Positions 33,784-46,040 of a stretch of DNA of 64,000 nucleotides are shown piece by piece. The translations under genes and the position numbers were made by a program. Position 1 is the stretch's first letter, and each line of letters opens with the position of its first letter. Origin of the DNA: Echinometra lucunter. Lineage: Eukaryota > Echinodermata > Echinoidea > Camarodonta > Echinometridae. The notes beneath the pieces were generated by a model. The model made no database searches. It had not been told where the DNA came from and worked only from the letters and a program-made list of their open reading frames with translations. Where the stretch lies: NCBI GenBank assembly GCA_029962745.1, contig CM057171.1, positions 18,050,171 to 18,114,170 on the forward strand, written 5' to 3'.

Positions 33784-35100
33784 TGTGGATCGTACGCGTT
33801 TTCAATCTTTACTGTTTATCGCTGAAAACAGGGATTCAACAAACCTGACAAACTCTAGATCCTCTGGTAGGATTAGATTGTAGATGTAACAATTTAGATG
33901 AAGACAGAACCTGTGATCCGCTGAATATTAAAACATAATCCTAATGTGAATACCACAGAAAATTCGTAGAGGATTCATATCTGTCATTTTCCATCTGTAA
34001 TTCGTCAACGGCATATCACTCGTTTTGACATTGCATTAAGATGAGAGAACTTTATTTTGTTATCACCGTAAGGCGTGAGGATATTCAGCGCTTTAGATTT
34101 TAATCGGGAGCGCTTCAATGTCAATTTCGATTTATCCGTTGAGAATCGGGTATCTCTGATACCTGCGTTTAAAGATACGGTTCTGGTCAGGTGATTGTTG
34201 GGAAAACTGTCCGAAAGCTGTTTGAAAATGTGATTTTGTAACAAGAATTGGTGTAAGCTGTCAGGTTTTCATTTTTTTTTAAATCATCAAAATGATCAGA
34301 TTACATATTCACCGTCAGTCTATCCGAAAGTCACATTTATCGTCCTTGGCCCTTTTTCAAGTATGGGAACATTAAACATGTTAAATGAGCAGTGCTTTAT
34401 CAAGGGGCATTTCCACTACCGTGGACCTTGATCTCATTATTCCAAAGGAACGTACAAACAAAAAGAAAGTTGGCAAATTATATTTCAAATTTTGCGAAAA
34501 GCTTAGCCTACTCTTTAATCGAAACTGCTTCAATGTCAGTTTCCATCTGTCCCTTGAGATCTGGGTAACTCTAATACCAGCGTTTTACAAGAGGAGTGCT
34601 TCTTTCATTAAATGTTGACAACATGCGAGCAAGTTCTGTCTACTTCGATTCGAGATGTCAAACTTGACTAGAGCAAATGATTCTGAATTAGAATGGGATT
34701 TTCCCTGTTGATTATAGTCTTGCAAGATGCACATAAGGCTTGTCGTCATTGGGATTTTTTTTTCTGAATGTGGAATCATGGTTTTTGAGCATTGGGTAAC
34801 TTTGATACCTGTGGTTAACGCATTAGGGATGCCCTTTATTCGATAGTCACAACGCATGCGAGCAAGTTCTGTTAAAGTAAAGGCTAACATTGTGAGAATT
34901 TTTTTAAAAAATCTCATTTTGCTACTTGACAATGGTATAACACAAGAGTTATAGTTTAAAAATACCGGTCTAAAATTTTCAAAGTATAATATCGACGGAA
35001 AGTATTTTTGAATATTAAAAATGTAAACCAATGTTTGAAGAAAATATAATATAACTGGACATAAGGAGTGCATGTGCATAGAGTTCACCTGAACAGTAAG
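33784..35100. repeat. degenerate tandem/dispersed repeat region
   Basis: Blocks GCTTCAATGTCARTTTC..TTGAGA..GGGTA.CTCTAATACC..CGTTT occur at about 34110 and 34525, with a partial third at 34785. GCATGCGAGCAAGTTCTGT is repeated near 34625 and 34854. GAATTAGAATGGGATTTTCC has a counterpart at 35660. The long minus frame 34585-35118 crosses these and is not supported as a gene. Confidence 0.45.
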
Positions 35101-35400
35101 GTGTGTGTGTGTATGCATATCATGTATAGTACGGTGGGGTGTGTATGTGTGGGTGTGTGTGGGTTTGTATAGCTTTGCAAGCGAGGACAGTGAACAAAGA
35201 AAATTCCTGAGAACAATAGTCCCCGGTTGGTAAACAGTAGTCCTCGGTTGTCAAACAAAGGATGTGAGGTTTATTCCGTCAGCCTTGCGAGGACAGGAGA
35301 CAATAGTTGTCCTCGGTAGTAGAGTGATGTAGAGTTGGGTTCGTGTGTGTGTCTGTGAGGGTGTGTGTGGTGTATGCAATATGTATAGTACAGGGAGAGA
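35101..35400. repeat. GT-rich repeats around a short inverted repeat
   Basis: (GT)n-rich 35101-35165 and 35342-35372 each go with a TATGCA..ATGTATAGTAC word. Between them, GCGAGGACAG (35180) and TTGTCCTCGG (35308) are mirrored, and CAATAGTCC/CAGTAGTCC words recur. Confidence 0.6.
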
Positions 35401-35754
35401 GGTGCAGCCAACGGGTTTTTTGAACTGGTGGAAAATGCTCCTCTTATTTATTTGTCTCTGAGACCAAAAATAATAAAAACGTCGTTTGCGTCTTATGAAC
35501 AGTTTTTTTCATTTCAAATTATGGTTGGTTTCAGGGGTTTTTTTTAGTACAAATACAAGTTTTCACACACATGTTTCATATTAGTTTGAGAATTTTTAAA
35601 ATCATCTGCTCACAAAGTTATCCAATGCCTTTAACTTTAACTGACTCGAACAAAATATGATTCGGAATCAGAATGGGTGTTCCCCGTTTGATTGACTTGT
35701 TACCTCCTATTTTTGATAATATGTTCAAAACAGCTAAGTATGTTCATACACACT
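35401..35754. other. anonymous sequence
   Basis: Contains the second copy of the GAATCAGAATGGGTGTTCCCC block. Nothing else recognised. Confidence 0.35.
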
Positions 35755-36189
35755 TTACAAGACATACAAATGTCTTGTATATCCCAATGTTAAAATACCA
35801 AACTTCACGCAATCGGTTTAATACTCTGGTCAGTCTGGTGTAATATTGTGGAATGTCATACCGTCTGAAACTAAAAAGTGCCCATCTCTTGCCTCTTTCA
35901 AACGTAAATATAAAATTGATCTCATAAATGAACTCTCATCTTAATCTTGTTTCACCTGTATCAATACCCAATCCCACTTCTTACCCAATGTAAATTTTTT
36001 CCTTTCTTTTATATACTTACTGTGGTTTTTAGGAGCCCAGCCTTTGAAAGGCCAATGGCCTCTGCTGGCTCCTTCAAATTCTTTGGTTTTTTTATGTAGG
36101 CTATGCATGATCTATTGTTACTAAATGTATAAATTGTTAATTTTTTAATGAGAATTTGAAAATAAATGAAATGAAATGAATGAATTGTA
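35755..36189 (+). mobile_element. 5'-truncated LINE, 3' end of reverse-transcriptase frame
   Basis: A frame ending at the TAA at 35942 reads YSGQSGVILWNVIPSETKKC then PSLASFKRKYKIDLINELSS. This is the typical C-terminus of CR1/L2-type LINE polymerases (WN.LP.E, SL.SFKRK.K..L). One in-frame stop lies just upstream. The 3' UTR holds a stem (GGAGCCCAGCC..GGCTGGCTCC-like, 36030-36075). The element ends with a repeated GAAATGAAATGAATGAAT tail, as those LINEs do. Only the last few hundred bases are present, so it is dead. Confidence 0.7.
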
Positions 36190-37327
36190 GTAATAATGTT
36201 TTCAATTTTTACGAACATGATCAAAATAATTACAGTTATATAACATGCATAATGGGAAAAATAAGCCTTGAAGATTAAAAGGTGAAGATTCAACCTGACT
36301 ACCTGCGTTGATATTGCCCCTTTGTTGTCTTTGACAATATAAACTGAAGCAGTAAGCACACTGCATTTCCCCATTCCCCTAGAACCTACTATTACCAAGG
36401 AGGTAACTCCTTGCTATTACTGCACTTGTGTCCTTTAAGGCAACGAAGCCAGTCTGCATCAACCGATCGATCAATGCCTAGACTCGTATCCCAGGAGTTT
36501 GACTAGGTAATGAAGGAGTAACGATTATGGCGCTATTTTCGGTTGTATTTCTCGAGGCAACTTCTGCCTAGAAGAAGTTCATGTCATCCACTGAGGTGAG
36601 GTTTTATCCGTCATTTGCACTCCCAAGGGAGCTGGTGTTTCCTGCACGTGGGGAAAAGAGCTGTGAGCATACAACTGGGCAATATGGCATGGTCGGAAAA
36701 GCAAGGGAAATGTTTAAATGCGTGTTAGAAATCTATTTATAACCATACTCAGACTATGTTTTGTGAAACGAATGTCTCTGTTTATACGGAGCGGCAAATC
36801 AGAGAGTTCAATTAATAAAAGACAATCTCGTAGATTCAGTTGAAGGATATTTTCATAGAAAATTAGCGGATGAGTTGAACTCATTGTGTGATTTTCTCCA
36901 TTGTGATTTTTGTAAGTCAATTCAGTTCAATTAAAAATGTTTTTCATTAATCCAAGCAAAACATATTTTTTGCGTGCATGTATATAATATCACATGAAAA
37001 ACAGACAAAGCTGGATTACTCATGTTTCTATATTTGGAACAATAGATAACATTTTAATAAGATACATGTGAAAAAACTAACAACGTACAAATAAGGCATA
37101 ATTATTATTTTTTTTAAAAACCCATGGGATTCCACACCAAATCGTAACATATTGAAAGAAATGGTGTATCAGCTAAAACGTAAAGAAATAGCACCTTTTA
37201 AAAAATACGAAATAACATATGTTGTTTTTTTTCTATCCCTTCGTATTTCAAAAGGTGACAGGCAGTTGACGCAAGGAATAGACGAGGGCTGATTTCGGAA
37301 ACTAGCATTTAATTTTCTGTTTTAAAA
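36190..37327. other. anonymous AT-rich sequence
   Basis: A small hairpin ACCTTTTAAAAAATACGAA / TTCGTATTTCAAAAGGT spans 37193-37257. No gene recognised. Confidence 0.4.
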
Positions 37328-37934
37328 GGGCCATTCTCTGGAGAGTGAAAATTTTGGTCACACACGTGACCATCTAATTTTTGCCTCATTGCTCGAAAGT
37401 TAGATGACATGTTTTATTTTTTTTTTTTTATTGTAACCAGTTTTTAAATGAAAACGGTTCCCCTGTCTTTGATAAGAATAAATAATTCTCAAGTATAATG
37501 TGCTTACAGAGTCATTTAAAAACGCCCCCTTTTTGAGTGGTCACACACGTGACCGACCCAATTTTCACCTCTAAAAGAACAGAATGTCATTCATTTATGG
37601 AAAATTGCTTTCAGACTGTTGAGAGCAATCCCCTTTATACAGTAATGAAAAGTGGAAACTTACATTCCCAGGGATATGCCAGAAAAATAGGTTTGAATAC
37701 CAACAAGTAAAAGCCATTTTCGTGCAAACTCACACAAATGACCGACCTAATGTGACTTCTGAAAGAAAAATGATGTACGCTCTTTTAAAATAATTGCCTT
37801 TAGTCTATTGGGGGTACTACAGTTATTAAAAATTCCATAATGAGAAGATTCTGCTACAAAATAAATACTGACAAATTAGTTTTGAATCAGCTATTTTTCA
37901 TGATTTGGGTCACACACGTCACCGAGAATGGCCC
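37328..37934. repeat. ~183-bp tandem array with conserved CACACGTGAC core, inverted ends
   Basis: The ends GGGCCATTCTC and GAGAATGGCCC are exact inverses. GGTCACACACGTGACCATC (37356), GGTCACACACGTGACCGACC (37539), CTCACACAAATGACCGACC (37729) and GGTCACACACGTCACCGAG (37908) recur every 182-188 nt, while the spacers have diverged. It may be a MITE with internal repeats. The core contains the E-box CACGTG. Confidence 0.75.
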
Positions 37935-38275
37935 AAAAAGAAAGTTATAGAGAGAATCTCAGGAGGTACATGGCGGATTTTTCATACCAGTAACCTTCAG
38001 GGTAAAACGCTTTAGAAGGATTGAGTGACATATTGTTTGATTGCAACCAATGTAGATCTCCACAGATTTTTTTTTTTTAATCGTGTCTTTATTCAAGATC
38101 AAGGTAAAAAGCAAATAACACTAGAAAAACACAAGAAAAATGACCCGGTCCAATGTCCCATTCCGGACAAACGGCAGGTCGTAGTAAAACACATTATACA
38201 GAAGGAATTCAAACATAAAACAGAAGAAAACAAAATAAGACGAACATGAATGCAATCATCTTGAAAGCATAATGA
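37935..38275. other. anonymous sequence
   Basis: T run at 38069-38078 and overlapping short frames on both strands. No gene recognised. Confidence 0.4.
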
Positions 38276-38433
38276 TACATGAAAGCACACTGCAAAAACG
38301 GTGTTAAATTGGCGTTAAATCAACACCACTGGTGTTTATATAGGACAACACCACCATCAGAGTTGTCTTAACACCAGTGGTGTTAATTTAACACCAATTT
38401 AACACCACCGTTTTTGCAGTGCAGGGTACATGA
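38276..38433. mobile_element. CACTGCAAAAAC-ended hairpin MITE
   Basis: The core 38288-38421 is a strong palindrome: CACTGCAAAAACGGTGTTAA to TTTAACACCACCGTTTTTGC, with repeated AACACCA/TGGTGTT words. TACATGA occurs on both flanks (38276-38282, 38427-38433) and may be the target duplication. Confidence 0.75.
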
Positions 38434-40140
38434 GATTGTCATAATTAGCAACCTATATTCATGAGGGGGACGGTTTGTAAAACGAAATTTTCTGGTTAAT
38501 CTGAACAAAATGTACAAATGGGTGTAAGATATATAATTTTATGTAACGTAAATGGAACAAAGAATCTGGCACCTGTATCATAAGGGCCCATGAATATGCC
38601 ACGAAATTTCCGGGAGGGCATACTAGTATTCGATTCTGGAATTTGGAATATAAGTATAAGCATGATAAGTTGTGTTGTGAAACGTCCATTGTTTTACGAC
38701 ATTGCAACAGTGACAGATTGTCGCCCTATTTGAAGTAATGGGCAGGAAAATTACCATATGATTAATTCATCATAACTAATCTTGGTTCCTGCCACCCGAT
38801 CATGTAATAAATATATTCGCATCGTGATAGCAAAGATGTCTAATCAGTGAGAACTCAGTGCTCCACTCTTCCTCTCAAAATTCAGATGTTTAAATCCTAA
38901 GTTTCGACAACTTCACTAAAATTCATAACTATGTACCTCACACAATGCATCATTAAATATCTACAGGATGATGTATCTAAACCTCCGAAGTCCTCAAAAG
39001 GATATAACCAGTCTATGAAGCATTCTAACTTATTGTGACTTTCATAGTATCCGCCAGACAAACTTGATGAATTCATGTTGCCTTTTAATTGATTTTGAAT
39101 GTATAATAGTCAGCTGAAACAAGCGACCAAGAATATCTTGCAGAAGTATTGATCTTAAAGCGTGGGCGCGACTCCAAACATAATATATATGCTGGTACAC
39201 TGTCTTGAGTGAACAGTCTTGAAAATTTCATGTCTCTAGAAATAAAACTCACGACTTTTCAGAGGAAATGCCTCCGATACACAGGGCACAAGGGAGGAAC
39301 AATCGTTTAAAGATGTTTTGCGTTTTTACAAAAAGGAGGATTTCGTTAACGCTAAATGTCTGCAAAGGTGCCTCAAACTTGCGTTCAGTAGAACAAAGTT
39401 TCCTTAAATAACATACATTTAAATACTTTGATCATTTTTTAATCACTTTAGTTTATGCCTTGCACCTGAGTGCTGTTTTACTTCAATGGTTTACTGTAAT
39501 TACTTTACTATCCAAAATAGTTAGATTTTAATTGAGCATCACTTCTTTTGATGGGTGGATTTAATTCATTTCCATTTAACATTTTAAACTGCAAGGACGC
39601 CTAACGGTCTTAGATTCTTTGAATTCGTATACAACATGAGGAACAGGAGCAAGTAAAAATGTCTGAAGATGACTACTTTCCAGGGCTTGTTGAAAGCCCA
39701 AATTTGTTTTTATAAAGCAACATAACTACAACAGCACAAAATGTATACATATGTATCATCTAGACGACGTTGCTTGTTTAATTTGAAAGACGTTCGTCTA
39801 GACGTCAGGGTGCAATGGTCTTTATCCAGCCATTCAACCGCATCACTGATTATTTCATTGAGCTAAATTTCTAACTAAACATTTTATAGAGAAAATTCCT
39901 TTCGTCTCATGAGACGAAGACTACCCTCCCACCTGCCAACTTTATTTTGCAAATAGAAGGCTAAGATCGGTAAAAGTGAAAAATAATTTATAAACTTTTT
40001 CTTTCTTTTTACTGCAGTTCGGGGGACTATGCAAAGTAGAAACATCCCTTGAAGAGGATTACAAACACCCTTGTATTCGAAGTGTGTGTATATTTGTATC
40101 ATTCGAAATATGATTTTGAATAGCTGAAGAGTTTGCAATA
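38434..40140. other. anonymous AT-rich sequence
   Basis: No repeat family recognised, and frames are short. TCATCTAGACGACGTTGC and GACGTTCGTCTAGACG near 39756-39806 form a short inverted repeat. Confidence 0.4.
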
Positions 40141-40549
40141 ATCTACGATCCGTCTGCGATCCGATTTTCGAAAATTTTGTTGGAATGGCATTTGATATGA
40201 ACATTCAAGCATGTAAAATCTTCATGATCAAGGTTCCGAATACTTGTAGTCGTATGAACACTAAAATCGAAATTCCGCGCTATTGCGAGCCTCCCTGTAG
40301 GAATAAAAGCGAATTCAATTCCAAATCGTGGTGACGTCATAGCAATCTTGCGATCGACTACGATTTGGCCTTTATTCCGACAACAAGGCTTACAGTTGAC
40401 CAAAATTCGGATTTAGTATTCCTACCATTATTCCGAACTTCAAGTAAGATAGTTTTACTTGTTTAAACTTTCATATTTAATGCAATCTTTTGATGCCATT
40501 TGTTGGAAAATCGGGTCGCAGTCGGATCGTATAGTGTGCGGTGGGCCTG
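40141..40549. mobile_element. foldback element related to 22098-22437
   Basis: Left CTACGATCCGTCTGCGATCC mirrors right GGGTCGCAGTCGGATCGTAT, continued by AGTGTGCGGTGGGCC. The outermost left bases are lost. It carries GGTGACGTCATAGC near 40330. Confidence 0.65.
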
Positions 40550-41170
40550 AGAATACAGAAATATGATTTTTTTCAAAGACTTGAAGAAGGTTGAAGGCAA
40601 CCTTTAGCAATGGACCAGAGGAAATCGATAGGGGAAATGACGCGAGAACTACCCACTCAGTGGGTTAAAATCGGTGTTTTCTCGCCCACAGTGAGTGCAA
40701 TCTTAGGGTTGTAAACAGTCCGTGATACATCCACTGGGGTATAAAATATAGACAGATGTAAGCCCGATAGGATAAATCTCTATCTTTACTGGAGAGAAAG
40801 AGAGGGAGAGAAGCGGAAGAAGAAGAAGAAGAAGAAGAATGGGAAGAGTGGTAGTCACACTAGAGAGATGGAGAGAGAGAGAGAGGGAAACAGGGGGGGG
40901 GGGAGAGAGAAAGAGATGGAGTGTGTAAGAGAGAGAGAGAGGGAGAAAATTAAGTAGCAAATAAAGATGTAGATGGAGAAAGTAATATTTAGGGGGAAAG
41001 AGAAAATGAGATGGAGTGGGCACTGTATGATATGAAAGAGAGAGGGAAAATAATACAGTAAAGAGATAGAGGGGGAGAAAGGGTGAGAGCGGAGAAAAAG
41101 AGAGAAAGAAAAAAAAAATCAGGTCCAGGGACACACGATCTACGCACTGTATTTTCGTCTGTAACAAGTT
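40550..41170. repeat. purine-rich GA/GAA low-complexity region
   Basis: 40790-41120 is dominated by GAGA, GAA and G runs. The 154-codon Leu/Ser-rich minus frame is its translation. Confidence 0.85.
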
Positions 41171-42168
41171 TAATTAGGAAGCTCGATGGTGTGGGTGTGC
41201 GTTATCATGTGGGTACCTATGTTGACGTTTAAGCGAAATTCTTTTTTTTTTCAGTTGTAGCCAAGAACTATGACTATCGATTCAGATATCTATGATCAAA
41301 TATGTACTTCTTAATGGCAGAGGAATAATAATGATAATGATAAGGATGATGATAATAATGATAATAATGATAATTATATCAATATTCTGAAATCAAGGAT
41401 AAACATAATGAAGTTCATAGAATAACGTTATGTATAACATAACATCCTTAAATCCAAAGGCATCTCTTTTGAATGTGTTATTTTTCATTCCTGCCGATGG
41501 AGACGATGACAGTACTGACTAATATTCCATCATTGAATGCAAGCCTCGTACAAATCGTACAAATGCTGGTACCGGGACATCACTGTAGAATCTTATTCAA
41601 CAAGAAAATGAATCAAGTAGTGATAAAAACCGGGATAAAATTTTGGTCACGATGTCATGATGGGATATATATTCCTTATCTCTCAGCAAAATATATACAT
41701 CCCTTCCTTTCATAGTTTAGCGGTTCTTTTTGTCCTTTTCAAGGAAGTTAATGGCTTGCAGGGCAAAAAAAGATTTACTTCCTACTGTGTATAACATTAT
41801 ATGTTTTTGAATATCATTGAAAATTGTTGGCAAGCAGATTGTTCCTTTTTTGTTTTTTTGTACGCGTTTTGAATCTGCATTATTGGGCAATCATCCCATC
41901 TCCTTTTGTTTTTACGGAAATATTTTGGTTTAGAGCCTCAGGATTTGTCGTCAACTTTACATTTGTTATGGAACAATACCTTGGCCATTACCAGAGATTA
42001 AGGACGTACAAAAGATTAATAAGACAGATGTGGCTAACGACCGGAAAACAAAGAGAATCAAATTGTTTCCGCAGAAAAGGTATTGTATGACGAAATATCC
42101 GTCGCATGCACTCTTGATTTATATATAGAGAAGCTCTATTTTTGTTTTCTTATTTTTACATCTATGTG
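41171..42168. other. anonymous sequence
   Basis: (GATAAT)-like microsatellite at 41325-41378. Frames at 41473-41715 and 41824-42090 are featureless. No gene supported. Confidence 0.4.
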
Positions 42169-43848
42169 CACGGGCGTCGCTAAAGGGGGGTGTGGGGGGG
42201 TGTGACACCCCCCCACTCAAAATTCTTGTCGGCAAATTCACGATCGCTGTCGGCAAAAAAAAAAAAAAGGAGATAGAGAGAGAGAGAGAGAGAAAGGAGA
42301 GGGAAGAGGAAGGAGGAAAAAAAAGGAAAAAAGAGCAGTAAGGTGCCCAAATAGAGTCATATTCGGCTTATTTACTTGTGCATTTTGACGACGAAATAAT
42401 ACTGGTACCACGAAAGAGAGAGTATATTTTTCCTTGCTCGCTGCGCTCGCTTGTATTATATTTAGATACAGGATGTTTTCGGAAAGCAAACACATTCGGC
42501 TAGTGAGATGAACACTATATAATCTAGATATCTTTAGGCCCATCATGTATTTTGATGAAGAAGTATTACTTCTACCATAAAAAGAGTATGTATATTTTTT
42601 CCTAGCTCGCTGCGCTCGCTCGTATTATATTCAGATACAGGATGTTTTCGGAAAGCAAACACATTCGGCTAGTGAGATGAACACTATATAATCTAGATAT
42701 CTTTAGGCCCAGCATGTGTATTTTGATGAAGAATTATCACTTCTACCATAAAAAGAGTATGTATATTTTCCTCGCTCGCTGCGCTCGCTCGTGTAATATT
42801 TAGATATAAGATGGTCTTAAAAGCAAATAAATTAGGTAGGAGATGTGACCAAATATATCAAAATAGGTACCTTAAAGGCCAATCGTGTATTTGGATGAAA
42901 AACTTTCACTTCTACCATGAAAAGGATTATGAATTTTTCCTCGCTCGCTACGCTCGCTCGTATAATATTCAGATACAAGATGGATTGGGGAAAGCAAACA
43001 AATTTTGCAAGCTATAGGCCCATCGTGTATATTGATGAAGAATTATCACCTACCATAAAATAGAGTATATATATTTCTCCTCGCTCGCTGCGCTCGCTCG
43101 TATAATATTTAGATACAGGGTAGTCTTTGAAAGCAAATGAATTAGATAAGAGAGGTGACCAAAATCAAGATATCCAAAAGGCCCATCATGCATTTTTTTT
43201 ATGAAGAACTTTCACTTCTATCATGCAAAGGAGTAAATATGTATTTTTCCTCGCTCGCTACGCTCGCTCGTACAATATTCAGATACAAGATGAATTTGGG
43301 AAAGCAAACGAATTCGACAAGTGAGGTGACCGAATGTACCTGTATAAGTTAGATATCTTATAGTTAATACCATCGTGTATTTTGATAAAGAATTGTCACT
43401 TCTACCATGAAAAATAGATTTTTTCCTCGCTCGCTGCGCTAGCTCGTATGATATTAAGATTTAGGATGGTCTTTGAAACCGAATGAATCAGGCCAGAGAG
43501 GTGACCAAATATAATTAATTTAGATATCTTTAAGCCCACCATGTAGTTTGATGAAGAACTATCACTTAAGTACGTAAGAGAGTGTATATTTTTCCTCGCT
43601 CACTGCGTTCGCTTGTATTATATTTAGATACAGGATTTTTTCGGAAAACAAACACATTCGGCAAGTGAGGTGAACAAAATATAGTTCAAAAGGAAAATAT
43701 GATAGAGGTGCACAATTGAACATGCCTCAATGGGCTTTATACGGTTGAATTTATCGACGTTGGTCGTCGGCAATCGGTGGCATTATTTGTCGGCAATCTG
43801 GCCTCTACACCCCCCCCCCCCATTCAAAATAGTCTAGCGACGCCCCTG
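42169..43848. mobile_element. 1.68-kb hAT-like element with eight internal tandem units
   Basis: Termini CACGGGCGTCGCTA and CTAGCGACGCCCCTG are inverted repeats. Identical flanks tctatgtg (42161-42168, 43849-43856, matching for ten bases in all) form the target duplication. Between about 42420 and 43640 there are eight units of about 165 nt. Each has TCCTCGCTCGCTGCGCTCGC then TCGTATTATATTTAGATACA, and most also have GATGAAGAATTATCAC. GTCGGCAAATT / GTCGGCAATCTG words lie inside both ends. No transposase is visible, so the element is non-autonomous. Confidence 0.8.
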
Positions 43849-43856
43849 TCTATGTG

Positions 43857-44331
43857 CATTTGTTTAAGGTAGCCTGGCTATTTATGTTTCTTTTGCGAGA
43901 CTCGTGCAAAATCTAGATCACATCAATTGGATGGTGATACCAAAAGTGCTTTCAAGTAACTGATTTTAATGAGTATAATTTTCCATGTTCTCATTATTAA
44001 GTGGTCACAAACTTTCACCGAGTAAATGCATTGATCTGCCACTCTGTTCTGGCATTCAATAATGCCTACCTTACATGATGTAGGATTCCCTCGTAAATAT
44101 GATATGCAAGTTATTTATGTACAGGTATATACTTCATAGGCCAACGCTGTAGGAACAACACAGGATATTTAAAAAAAAAAATGTTGAGCTATTTCGTTCT
44201 GGGAAATGTTAATAAGTAATAATGAAAGTAGTAAATCGATGTGTCAACCGATCTTTTATTTTGCCCCTAGATAATTATGTCTATTTGACCTTCAGCTGAG
44301 ATTTGTCCTTAGTTTCATACGTGTCCTGAGT
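43857..44331. other. anonymous sequence
   Basis: Nothing recognised. Confidence 0.4.
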
Positions 44332-44339
44332 CCTGACAT

Positions 44340-44592
44340 CAGGGACGGCGCCAGAGTATTTTGATGGGGGGGGGGAGGGGGCAAGTGGACCCACAGGTGA
44401 ATTTATTGACGTTTTAAATGAACAAATATGGGTATTATGTAGTTGCAAGCCCCAGGCATCTCTTTCATCTTTTCCAGCCCTCTTCTTTCTTCTTCATCCT
44501 CTTTTTTCCCTCTTTTTCTCCTCTTTTCATTTATCACTTGAAAAATCATAGGGGGCACTCGACCCTCCTGCCCCCCTGTAGCGCCGCCCCTG
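44340..44592. mobile_element. hAT-like non-autonomous element with perfect target duplication
   Basis: CAGGGACGGCGCCAGAGTAT to GTAGCGCCGCCCCTG, flanked by identical cctgacat (44332-44339, 44593-44600). The interior matches 2097-2348 (pyrimidine tract, TTGAAAAATCATAGGGGGCA). Confidence 0.85.
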
Positions 44593-44600
44593 CCTGACAT

Positions 44601-46040
44601 CAAGGTATGCTTTTGATCGAACTCAGGCAGACTACACGCATGCTAAAATGCTTCAACAGGGGACTAAAAGTCTTCATTTAGTCCCTCTAATCCTCGAAAT
44701 CCGCTTGAATATAAAAGACATTGATAGCCTGATTGATCAATTGATATATTCTTTTCATTTGACCGGAGAAAACAGGTTAGTTGCGGGTCATGCAGACCTT
44801 GGGTCTTGAAATTAAAAGATTTAGATCTGGTAAAGACGGACAAAATAATTTGTTAGCTTTCATTGTCCTTACGTCAGTTTCGAAGATTATTGTTTAATAT
44901 CCCTTCCAAAAAAAGCCTATTTCATTGCTGTGATATTCGAAATATGAATAAGTGAAATTTTCGACCTCACCCTAACGTATTCCCATCTATCAAATTCTGT
45001 GTCTATATAGTCATGCGCTTCCTACAAGTATGGCAAGAATGAGTGAATTTTCGGTAACTTTATGTTTCCAAACACGTACAATTCGTATGCATTACTGTCT
45101 TATAGTCAGTCTTTCCGTGTTGCTTCAGACAATATTTTCAAAGGGTGGTAATATGATCAAAACTCATTTTTTATCTTTAAGTTGAATGGATTCAACTGAC
45201 ATCCTATCTATATTCCGTTTGTATGTAGGCACAATAGGATTGGCTGGGGGATTATTGCACTTCAATGAATATACCGAAAGGGATTAGTTAATGGAGTTTA
45301 ATCCTTTAACTGCACTTTCCGACGCCCTTTCCCCGTGAAATGAGAACGAAAGCAGTCTGATATCGACGAAATTCGATCTGCGCGGTAAGAATTTTCACTG
45401 CAGAGATTTGGAAGGATGTGATATACTGCAAAGCGAAAGAGGAATTGTTCAGTTGTTTTACCCCTCGTAATGGAGGAAATACAATTTTAAGATTACTATT
45501 AAAGCATAGTATTTTCCCCCGTTAAATGCATATGTTTTAGTAACCTTAATTCAATCGAAACTTAAACAGTGTACATAATTGTTGATTTGGTATGAAATGC
45601 GGCTATTAGTATTGACTATTATGCCATGAAGTGCTGTGGTCCGTTTCAGGGATGTTTGATGATTGTAAATCCATCTGTATTTCCATGGGTCATGTCGTTC
45701 TTGTCTACTTGCCAACCCATTAAAAGAAATTATTCAGTATTGCAGTATTTTAATAGTATGACCTATCATGAAAGTATTTAAAATTCTGTCCGTATGTTAA
45801 TGTGGGCGAAGCACATTTATTTCGAGAATATGTGTGGGGGCAGGGAGGGGTGTAATTGGGTAGCAGTCAGTTATGATTATGACCGACCTCTAACGTTACC
45901 AGCTGAATTAAGAACCTGGGTCCGATCAGGGTTTGTAAGCGAAGATTTCTGAAAGCGAGCTGACCGGGAACGATCGAGACCGCTATAGACCAACTCCCCG
46001 CTCCCCTATCGAAATAAAACATGAGATCAAAATCGAAAAC
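44601..46040. other. anonymous AT-rich sequence
   Basis: No repeat family or gene recognised. Confidence 0.4.

Noticed and set aside
34585..35118. 177-codon minus frame
   Set aside because: No domain or splice context, overlaps degenerate repeats, and one frame of this length is expected by chance in this AT-rich window.
40703..41167. 154-codon minus frame rich in Leu, Ser and Pro
   Set aside because: Translation of the GA/G-rich low-complexity region.
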